Assembly (NCBI RefSeq): GCF_009668025.1
Contig: NZ_WJXZ01000015.1
Location: forward strand, 124,001 to 188,000
Source of the DNA: Larkinella terrae
GTDB taxonomy: Bacteria > Bacteroidota > Bacteroidia > Cytophagales > Spirosomataceae
Direction: 5' to 3'
Length of the DNA: 64,000 bases
Shown in pieces: positions 7,611-14,930 of the stretch (position 1 is its first letter; each line of letters opens with the position of its first letter). The notes beneath the pieces are model-generated. The model made no database searches. It had not been told where the DNA came from and saw only the letters and a program-made list of their open reading frames with translations. The position numbers and the translations under genes are program-made.

Positions 7611-9584
7611 TTATTCAGTAGGATGGTTTCGGTGGTTGCCCTTTGGGTGTACCCGCCGAAGCCGTACCATTTCGGCCCGGCGCACGATCAGTGGAACCTG
7701 CTCCGTTGTAACGTTTTGCGTATCAATCCCGTAGGCCCTTTCGTCGGCCAGACTAAGGCGTTTCAGGCCGAAATATCCGTTCATGATTAGCTTATCAATA
7801 AGACTCAGTTCATTTTCGTAAGACAAAAACCGGTTGACGATAATAAACCGGAAGTCGCCAATGAAGTTCGGATGCGTGTCCAGCGGGCGGTATTTCGGAT
7901 TTAGCTGAACTTCCTGATTACGAACCAGTTCTTCAACTACCTTCCGAAACAGCAGACTAATTCGCGGCTGTACGCGGAAGCCCAGCCGGAAGGTGATCCG
8001 CACGACGTCTTCCGGTTCCAGAATGTCCACGACGTATTCAACCGTATAGGGATCGTCGACCAGTTCAACGTGGATGAGCCAGAAAACCTCGGCGCGTTTG
8101 GGCTGCCCTTCCAGAATGGAATCGATGATGTGTTCTTCGACCAGTTGCGGGTTGGCGGAGGACGTCAGATAAACCAGGTTGGTGGCATATTTGGGAACAC
8201 TTTCGTCGTTACTCAGCTGCTTCAGAATCGGCAGGTGGTCGCGCAGACTCACGTAGCTCGTGAGCCGCCGTTTGATTCGGCTGCCGTAATACCAGATCAG
8301 CATAATGCCGACGATCACGGAGCCCAGCAGCAGTGACACCCAGCCGCCGTGTGAGAATTTGCGGAGATTGGCCGCTAGAAAACCGCCTTCGATCGCCAGG
8401 TAAATGGTTAGCAACACGCCAACAATGAACAGGTTGACGTGACGCACATACAGGTACATTCCGAGCAGTAAGGTCGTCATCAGCATGGTCAGATTGACCG
8501 ACAGCCCGAAAGCAGCTTCCATGTTTTTCGATTCCTTAAAATACAAAACCACCGCAAAACAGCTGACCATCAGCATCCAGTTCAGGGCCGGAATGTATAC
8601 CTGCCCACGAATGTCCGAAGGGAAAACGATCCGCAGTTTGGGCAGCAACGTTAACCGAAAAGCTTCCGACACCAGCGTAAACGTCCCGCTGATCAGTGCC
8701 TGACTGGCGATGATCGTTGCCAGCGTGGCAATTCCGATGCTCGGCAGCAAAAACCAGTCCGGCACCAGCCCAAAAAACGGGCTCCGGTTTCCCAACGGCG
8801 CTCCTTCATGACCCAGCAACCACGCAGCCTGCCCCAGATAGCAAAGCATCAGGCAGATTTTGACCAGAATCCAGGAAACCTGGACGTTTTTCCGACCAAC
8901 GTGTCCCATATCAGAATAAAGCGCTTCGGCTCCGGTCGAGCAAAGGAAAACGCCCCCCAGCAGCCAGAAACCTTCTGGAGTCCGGGCAATCATTTCATAC
9001 GCATAATAAGGATTCAGGGCCCGAAAAACAGCGGGGTTCTGGATAATCTGGGCAAAGCCCAACACGCCAATCATGGTGAACCAAACCATCATGACCGGGC
9101 CAAAAGCTACACCCAGGACTTTCGTACCCGCCTGCTGAGCCACAAACAGCACAAGCAATATGGCCAGGACAATTGGTACGACGGGGAGCTTGGGGTACAA
9201 CGGCAGCAGGCCCTCGATGGCTGACGAAACGGAAATGGGTGGGGTAATGACGCTGTCGGCGATCAGGAAACTACCGCCAGCAATGGCCGGAAACAACAGC
9301 CATTTGGCATACCTGCGAATCAGGGTGTAGAGTGAAAAAATGCCGCCCTCCCCATTGTTATCGGCCCGTAGCGTAATCAGTACGTATTTGAGCGTGGTCT
9401 GGAACGTCAGCGTCCAGAAAATGGCCGAAGCCCCGCCCAGCGCCAGGTCCTCGGTGATGACCCGATCTTCAATAATAGCGCGGTAGGTGTACAAGGGCGA
9501 AGTTCCGATGTCGCCAAAGACAATCCCGACGGCCACCAGCAAACCGGCTGCGGTCAGTTTATCCAGATTTGAATGTTTGCTCAT
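7611..9584 (-). CDS. kup: Kup-family potassium uptake transporter
   Basis: Inner-membrane K+ transporter, probably a K+/H+ symporter as known for the KUP/HAK/KT family; 657 residues. It has about 12 hydrophobic helices in the first 430 residues and a hydrophilic C-terminal cytoplasmic domain. The family signature GDIGTSPLYTYR is at residues 25-36, with GEGGIFSLYTLIRRY and AEALYSDMGHVG further on. It starts 42 bases after the rodA stop on the same strand, so it may be read from the mrdA-rodA transcript. Confidence 0.93.
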   Translation of the reverse strand: MSKHSNLDKLTAAGLLVAVGIVFGDIGTSPLYTYRAIIEDRVITEDLALGGASAIFWTLTFQTTLKYVLITLRADNNGEGGIFSLYTLIRRYAKWLLFPAIAGGSFLIADSVITPPISVSSAIEGLLPLYPKLPVVPIVLAILLVLFVAQQAGTKVLGVAFGPVMMVWFTMIGVLGFAQIIQNPAVFRALNPYYAYEMIARTPEGFWLLGGVFLCSTGAEALYSDMGHVGRKNVQVSWILVKICLMLCYLGQAAWLLGHEGAPLGNRSPFFGLVPDWFLLPSIGIATLATIIASQALISGTFTLVSEAFRLTLLPKLRIVFPSDIRGQVYIPALNWMLMVSCFAVVLYFKESKNMEAAFGLSVNLTMLMTTLLLGMYLYVRHVNLFIVGVLLTIYLAIEGGFLAANLRKFSHGGWVSLLLGSVIVGIMLIWYYGSRIKRRLTSYVSLRDHLPILKQLSNDESVPKYATNLVYLTSSANPQLVEEHIIDSILEGQPKRAEVFWLIHVELVDDPYTVEYVVDILEPEDVVRITFRLGFRVQPRISLLFRKVVEELVRNQEVQLNPKYRPLDTHPNFIGDFRFIIVNRFLSYENELSLIDKLIMNGYFGLKRLSLADERAYGIDTQNVTTEQVPLIVRRAEMVRLRRVHPKGNHRNHPTE

Positions 9585-9626
9585 GCGTTAAAAATGCGTC
9601 ATATTCGTTCAAACCCGAAAAAAGGA

Positions 9627-10907
9627 CTACCGGGTAAACATTCCTACCCGGCGGGAATCCAGTTTTAAAAAAATGAAAAGCAAAATGGAAAACGACCACA
9701 GCGACGAACCGCCGTAACTGAAAAACGGCAACGGAATTCCGATCACGGGCATTAAACCGATGGTCATGCCGACGTTGATCATGAGGTGAAAAAAGATGAT
9801 TCCGGCCACTGAATACCCATAGACCCGGGCAAACCGCGTTCGCTGTTTTTCGGCCAGCAGCACAATACGGCACAATAGGACAACGAACAGACTCACCACG
9901 ATCAGGCTTCCGATAAAACCGTGCTCCTCGCCGATTGTACAGAAAATAAAGTCGGTGCTTTGCTCGGGCACGAAATCGAGTTTGGTCTGCGTCCCTTCCA
10001 GAAAACCCTTGCCCTGCAACCGTCCGGAGCCAATGGCAATTTTGGCCTGCGTCACGTTCCAGCCCGCGCCCAGCGGATCGGCGGCCGGATTGATCAGGAC
10101 TTTGATGCGGTTTTGCTGGTGTTTCTGGAGAACGCTGTTCACGAAAAAATCGACACCTGCCACAATGGCAATCATCGAAACCGCCGTAATACCAATTACC
10201 ATTACGTTCTGAAACGAACGCTGGTAGCGCGGAGTCAGGAAAAAAACGAGCAATCCCAATGCGACAATTCCTGCAAAAAGAAAGAGCTTGGGCACAATCA
10301 GCGTCAGGATAAACAGCGTAACGATCACGATGGCAATCAGGGGATAAACGCCCGGCAAGCCTTCGCGATACAGCATAATAATAAAGGACGCGAAAACCAG
10401 CATCGAACCGGTTTCGTTCGACGCGATGATGAGTACGGCCGGTAGTGCAATGATTCCGGCACACCAGAGCTGGTCTTTCAGTTTGGTCAGGTTGACGTTC
10501 GGATAATCGATGTAACGGGCCAGCGCCAGGGCGGTCGCCAGCTTGGCAAACTCGGCGGGCTGAATGGAAAAAGCGCCAATTTTAAACCAGGACCGCGAAC
10601 CGTTGATGTTCGACCCCGCCACCAATACCAGCAATAAAGCCAGAATCGTGGCCCCATAAATGACAAAAGCGAAGGTGTCCCAAAACCGGTAATTGATCAC
10701 CAGAATGGCAATAATAAGCAAAACCGTGGTGCCGATCCACATTAACTGTTTACCAGCGTTGGTCGACATATCGAATAGATTCGTTTGGCTTTCAGGACTA
10801 TACACCGCTGCGTATACATTCAGCCAGCCCATCAGCACACAGGCGATGTACAGCATGAGTGTTACCCAATCAATGTTTTGCGTAATCTGCGGTTCTCGGG
10901 AAACCAA
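9627..10907 (-). CDS. rodA: RodA, SEDS peptidoglycan glycosyltransferase
   Basis: SEDS-family polymerase that works with PBP2 to build side-wall peptidoglycan; 426 residues with about 10 membrane segments. Signatures include GSRSWFKIGAFSIQPAEFAKL, split here as GSRSWFKIGAFS and QPAEFAKL, and the C-terminal GIPLPFFSYGGSSLW. The start appears to be a TTG at 10907: an in-frame stop lies a few codons upstream and the next ATG would remove part of the first helix. A heptameric repeat fills the gap to the PBP2 gene upstream. Confidence 0.93.
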   Translation of the reverse strand: MVSREPQITQNIDWVTLMLYIACVLMGWLNVYAAVYSPESQTNLFDMSTNAGKQLMWIGTTVLLIIAILVINYRFWDTFAFVIYGATILALLLVLVAGSNINGSRSWFKIGAFSIQPAEFAKLATALALARYIDYPNVNLTKLKDQLWCAGIIALPAVLIIASNETGSMLVFASFIIMLYREGLPGVYPLIAIVIVTLFILTLIVPKLFLFAGIVALGLLVFFLTPRYQRSFQNVMVIGITAVSMIAIVAGVDFFVNSVLQKHQQNRIKVLINPAADPLGAGWNVTQAKIAIGSGRLQGKGFLEGTQTKLDFVPEQSTDFIFCTIGEEHGFIGSLIVVSLFVVLLCRIVLLAEKQRTRFARVYGYSVAGIIFFHLMINVGMTIGLMPVIGIPLPFFSYGGSSLWSFSILLFIFLKLDSRRVGMFTR

Positions 10908-10910
10908 TGG

Positions 10911-10945
10911 AATAAGAAATTATGAATATTGAACGATGAATTAAT
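10911..10945 (+). repeat. Degenerate heptamer repeat between mrdA and rodA
   Basis: The 35 bases split exactly into AATAAGA, AATTATG, AATATTG, AACGATG, AATTAAT, a five-unit heptamer array with consensus AATNATG. It covers the intercistronic gap and runs into the last codons of the PBP2 gene. No inverted partner arm is seen here. Confidence 0.6.
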
Positions 10946-12911
10946 TTCCGTTGGTGGTTGCGGGGCGCGATGCCAGCGATTTTGTTTCCACCGGGACAGG
11001 CGTTGGCAGCTGTGGTATCGTTTTGACGATCAGCGGTTTTGCCGCACTATCCTTCGGCATTTCATACTTTTTAGGAGCGGGTTTCTTGGGTAAGGTAACG
11101 GCGGGCAGGTAATTGGACTCTTTCACTTTCTTGTCGAGCGCATGGTTGTCGACCCGCCTTTTAATGTATTTTTCGATCACCAGTGAGGCCACGGAAGCGG
11201 CAGCAATACCGCCCCAGCCCGCGTTTTCGACAAAAACCGCAATGGCAATTTTTGGGTTTTCGCGCGGAGCAAAAGCGACGAAGATCGAATGGTCTTTTCC
11301 TTTTTTGTTTTGCGACGTACCGGTTTTTCCGCAGATCGTAATCCCCGGAATGTTGGCGGCCATTGTGGTTGTACCGTGCTCAACGGCGCCCTGCATGCCC
11401 TCGGCGAGTACTTCAAAGTGATGCGGATCGATGCCGACATCGTGTTTTTCCAGGTATTTGGGATCGATTCCTTCGCCCGGTTTGCCAATACCGCTCACCA
11501 GGTGCGGGGTATAAAACCAGCCTCGGTTGGCAACGATGGCGGCCACATTCGCCATTTTCAGGGGATTGATCAGCAATTCACCTTCGCCAATGCTGAGCGA
11601 ATAAACCGTCGAAAATTTCCAGTGGTTTTCGCCGTACATGCGATTGTAATAGTCCGCATCCGGCAAACTACCCTTCAACTCACCCGGCAAATCGACGCCC
11701 AGTTTCTGGCCAATTCCGAATTTCGACACCATGTCGTGCCAATGGTGCAACCCCATCGCCGACGCCTTAAAGGTATTCCGCTCGTTGTTGTTATAGAGCA
11801 ACCGCCGGAAAACGTGGTAGAAATACGGATTGCAGGAATACTGAACCGCTCCCGCCAGGTTTAAGCGACCCGAACGGTTGCAGTGGCACTTCATCGGCGA
11901 ACCCGCGTGGCTGAAAATCGAACTGGGTGCGACCGCGCCATCCTGCAGGGCCACCATCGCCTGAATCAGTTTGAAGGTCGAACCAGGTCGGTAACTCGCC
12001 ATCACCGGGCGATTGATCAGCGGTTTATAGGGATTTTTGGCCAGTTTCGAGTAGCTTTTGGAGAAAAACCGGCTCGATAACGCATTCGGATCGTAGGTCG
12101 GGGCCGAAACCATCGCCAGAATCTGGCCCGTCGAAGGCTCAATGGCCACCACGCTGCCGACTTTATTCTGCATCAACGTATCGGCATATTGCTGAATTTC
12201 AACGTCAATACCGGTATAGAGGTTTTTGCCCGCCACCGCCAGCGAATCAAAAGCGCCATTTTTCCAGGAGCCCTTGACAACCTGATGCACGTTCTGCATC
12301 ACGAATTTAACGCCCCGTTGACCGCGCAACACCGCTTCATACTGCTGCTCCAAACCGCTCCGGCCAATGTAATCTCCCTGCCGGTAGTAGGGCGTTTCCT
12401 GTTCGTCCAGCTGCTTCTTGCTGATTTCACTGACGTAGCCAAGCGCATTTGCCAGGGTATGGGCCGGATAGGTTCGCATCGAACTCGTCACGTGCTCGAA
12501 TCCGCGATAATCGACCAACGCATCCTGAATCCGGGCAAAATCCTCTTTGGACAATTGCCGCAGAAATAACGACGGTTTTACGTAGGAATACGACTTCGCA
12601 TTGTTCATGATGCTGTCGAACTCCGAACGCTCCAGTTCCATCAACCGGCAAAAAGCCGCCGTGTCCGGAATCTGAACCTTTTTAGGCGTTACGTACAGAT
12701 CGTAAACCGGTGTATTATAGACAATAAATTTCCCATTCCGGTCATAAATCTGACCGCGATAGGGAATTTCAATGACTCTTTTAATGGAGTTACTCGACGA
12801 TTCCAGGGAATAACTGTCATCCAGGATTTGCAGGTAAAACAACCGCGCCAGATAGACCAGTCCAACCAGACAGAAAACGCCGATGACAATGTATTTTCTG
12901 TTCTCAATCAT
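10941..12911 (-). CDS. mrdA: Penicillin-binding protein 2 (elongasome transpeptidase)
   Basis: Class B PBP that cross-links peptidoglycan during elongation, anchored by one N-terminal helix (about residues 8-27); 656 residues. The dimerisation region includes YRGQIYDRNG. The transpeptidase domain has the active-site SxxK as STFK at 311-314, the SxN as YSCNPYF, and KTGTSQ near residue 525. It precedes rodA with a 33-base gap, the usual pbp2-rodA pair. mreB, mreC and mreD, which often lie directly upstream in Bacteroidota, are not here. Confidence 0.95.
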   Translation of the reverse strand: MIENRKYIVIGVFCLVGLVYLARLFYLQILDDSYSLESSSNSIKRVIEIPYRGQIYDRNGKFIVYNTPVYDLYVTPKKVQIPDTAAFCRLMELERSEFDSIMNNAKSYSYVKPSLFLRQLSKEDFARIQDALVDYRGFEHVTSSMRTYPAHTLANALGYVSEISKKQLDEQETPYYRQGDYIGRSGLEQQYEAVLRGQRGVKFVMQNVHQVVKGSWKNGAFDSLAVAGKNLYTGIDVEIQQYADTLMQNKVGSVVAIEPSTGQILAMVSAPTYDPNALSSRFFSKSYSKLAKNPYKPLINRPVMASYRPGSTFKLIQAMVALQDGAVAPSSIFSHAGSPMKCHCNRSGRLNLAGAVQYSCNPYFYHVFRRLLYNNNERNTFKASAMGLHHWHDMVSKFGIGQKLGVDLPGELKGSLPDADYYNRMYGENHWKFSTVYSLSIGEGELLINPLKMANVAAIVANRGWFYTPHLVSGIGKPGEGIDPKYLEKHDVGIDPHHFEVLAEGMQGAVEHGTTTMAANIPGITICGKTGTSQNKKGKDHSIFVAFAPRENPKIAIAVFVENAGWGGIAAASVASLVIEKYIKRRVDNHALDKKVKESNYLPAVTLPKKPAPKKYEMPKDSAAKPLIVKTIPQLPTPVPVETKSLASRPATTNGN

Positions 12912-12960
12912 AAAAACATAACCCGGAAATCCCCGCTACACATTTCTTACAACTTAATTA

Positions 12961-12968
12961 CAAATATA
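12961..12968 (-). promoter_or_regulatory. -7 promoter element upstream of mrdA-rodA
   Basis: The reverse strand reads TATATTTG, matching TAnnTTTG, about 50 nt before the PBP2 ATG. A convincing -33 TTTG is not visible; the upstream sequence is a heptamer repeat. Confidence 0.4.
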
Positions 12969-12972
12969 ACGA

Positions 12973-13021
12973 GATAAGAATTAGGAGTTATGAAATCTGA
13001 ATGAAGAATTATGCACTGAAG
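12973..13021 (+). repeat. Degenerate heptamer repeat, seven units
   Basis: Splits into GATAAGA, ATTAGGA, GTTATGA, AATCTGA, ATGAAGA, ATTATGC, ACTGAAG. Column 3 is T and column 6 is G in six of seven units, so the 7-nt phase is preserved while the sequence drifts. It lies between the SMP-30 gene stop and the PBP2 promoter and resembles the 10911-10945 array with the phase shifted. Confidence 0.6.
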
Positions 13022-14059
13022 TTAAAGCCCTTTGGTTAGCGTTTTCACCCGGATCAGGTACATATCGGCCGTGATGTAGAGCGTCGAACCGTCGTCGCCG
13101 AACGCGCAGTTGGCGGTCGCTACCCCGGTACGGAGACGCCCCAGTAACTTGCCCGGCCCATCGGCCCGGTCGGGCGCAATGACCAGAATACCGCCCGGTC
13201 CGCTCGTCCAGACCGTTCCGTTTTTATCGACTTTCAAGCCATCGGGCAGGCCCGGCCAGTTTTGTTTCACGCCCTCGGTGGCGTCGTAAAAAATCCGGCC
13301 TTTGCCCACCGTTCCGTCGGCCTGCACGGGATACGCCATGACGTACGGTTTTTCCGGATCAGACTGAGCGATATAAAGTGTTTTTTCGTCGGGCGAAAAC
13401 GCAATGCCGTTGGGTCGGGTCAGGTCGCTGATAATCAGCGTCACTTTGCCGTCGGGCGCTACCCGATAAACGCCGTGGATGTCGAGCTCGCGGGTCTTGG
13501 TATCTTTTTCCCGGCCCGGCAATCCGTACGGCGGATCGGTGAAATAAACGCTGCCGCTGGAATGCGGAGCCACGTCATTGGGACTATTGAAACGTTTACC
13601 GCCATAGTTATCGGCCAGGGTTTTCTTGCCCCCCGAAACCCCGTTCAGCACCAGCGCCGAAATCCGCCGGTCGCCGTGTTCCGCCGAAATCAACCGCCCT
13701 TTGGCGTCCAATGCCAGGCCATTGCTCCCCGGCTCACCCCCGTAATCGGCGACGCCCGTGTAGCCTGACGGTTTCATGAATACCTTGCTTCCCTCCTTTT
13801 CCGTCCACTTGAAAACCGTATTCTGGGGAACATCCGAAAACAACAGATAACTGCCGGTGTTGCCCGAACCTTTTACCCAAACCGGCCCTTCGGACCAGTC
13901 GAAACCGGATGCGAGCACTTCCAGTTTGGCGTCTTTGGACAGCAGTGCGTCCAGTTTCGGGTCCAGTCGTTCAATAAAACCGATGGATGGGTACGGCGTT
14001 TGCGCCATTGCCAGGCAACTGCCCGCCATCAACAGGACCGACAAAACACTTTTTTTCAT
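13022..14059 (-). CDS. Exported SMP-30/gluconolactonase-like protein
   Basis: A 345-residue protein with an N-terminal signal peptide (MKKSVLSVLLMAGSCLAMAQ) and a six-bladed beta-propeller of the SMP-30/gluconolactonase/LRE type. Motifs seen are FDWSEGPVWV, GEPGSNGLALD, FNSPNDVAPHSSGSVYFTDPPYG and RPNGIAFSPDEKTLYIAQSD, which carry the metal-binding Glu/Asn/Asp positions of the family. It probably hydrolyses a sugar lactone in the periplasm, but substrates in this family vary widely. No catabolic neighbours help; it shares its strand with mrdA but is separated from it by a repeat and a promoter-like element. Confidence 0.85.
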   Translation of the reverse strand: MKKSVLSVLLMAGSCLAMAQTPYPSIGFIERLDPKLDALLSKDAKLEVLASGFDWSEGPVWVKGSGNTGSYLLFSDVPQNTVFKWTEKEGSKVFMKPSGYTGVADYGGEPGSNGLALDAKGRLISAEHGDRRISALVLNGVSGGKKTLADNYGGKRFNSPNDVAPHSSGSVYFTDPPYGLPGREKDTKTRELDIHGVYRVAPDGKVTLIISDLTRPNGIAFSPDEKTLYIAQSDPEKPYVMAYPVQADGTVGKGRIFYDATEGVKQNWPGLPDGLKVDKNGTVWTSGPGGILVIAPDRADGPGKLLGRLRTGVATANCAFGDDGSTLYITADMYLIRVKTLTKGL

Positions 14060-14930
14060 GGGGTTCGGTAAGGCTTAAGGGTTTGGTGGGCAAAATACAA
14101 AATTATACCAAGATCTAGTGGCTCGTCAGTACCTGAGTTTCCATCGCTAAGCGGTCGCCAAACCGGCCCTTTCCTCTTGAGTGAAGGTGGCAATTGTTTA
14201 CAATTCGCAGAAAATCAAAATTCTTTACAAAAGTATAATTAACTAAATAGCATTTACTCAGCTTATGAACAGAGAATAGTCAAGCTATATTCTGCTATTA
14301 AAAATACAATTTACTATGACCACCGTATGACAATTACCTTTATTCCTTCAGCCGCAATGCCATTCGGATTGATCCTGATTTTTAGCCCTCAGCTTATGCC
14401 AAACCGAAAAGAGGCCAGGATAATATTTTTGTACTTTACCAATATGCAGAATAGCACCCAAATTATCAGATATTAGTTTTAAACAATTTCAGAATTCACA
14501 GACTCAATTTGCTTTATTTAAAATAAATAGCCTAAAATGCAAAATTTAAAGTATTCTATCTAAGAAAAATTACGTATCCAGCACAAAAATTAGATAACTA
14601 CCTATTACTATATTACAATTTTTCAGAACTATCTAAAATATTTCAATTTTAAAACAATTTAATTTAAAAGGGAAAAATTTGCCCTTGTTAGCACCAAATT
14701 TGCTTAATCAACACATGTTACCGTTTCAGAATATTAAGCAACCAATCACAACGATTTTAAAAATGTGATTATACGGTATTTAACAGCTGAAATTCACAAA
14801 TCTTATCAGATCAATTCAAGTCATTAAGCAACAGTTTAATAGGGCATAATCTGTTTTTTTAAAATCATTCAGCTTTAATTGGCTCTTATTTTATACACCG
14901 ATTACCAAGGTTTTACAGACAAACTGGACT
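14060..14930. other. AT-rich intergenic region before the polysaccharide locus
   Basis: About 870 bases without a convincing gene, strikingly AT-rich from about 14220. Next to the SMP-30 gene a reverse-strand TAATTTTG (14105-14098) may be its -7 element. On the plus strand TATTTTTG (14424-14431) fits TAnnTTTG but has no clear -33 partner. The rest shows no long hairpin or repeat that I can support. It probably carries the regulatory region and a long leader for the locus beginning at 14931. Confidence 0.5.

Noticed and set aside
9559-10464. 301-codon reverse frame overlapping rodA in another frame
   Set aside because: Low-complexity Arg/Cys-rich translation; rodA has full SEDS motifs in its own frame.
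14060-14930. Riboswitch or structured leader before wzc
   Set aside because: No conserved riboswitch core or long stable stem could be found by eye.
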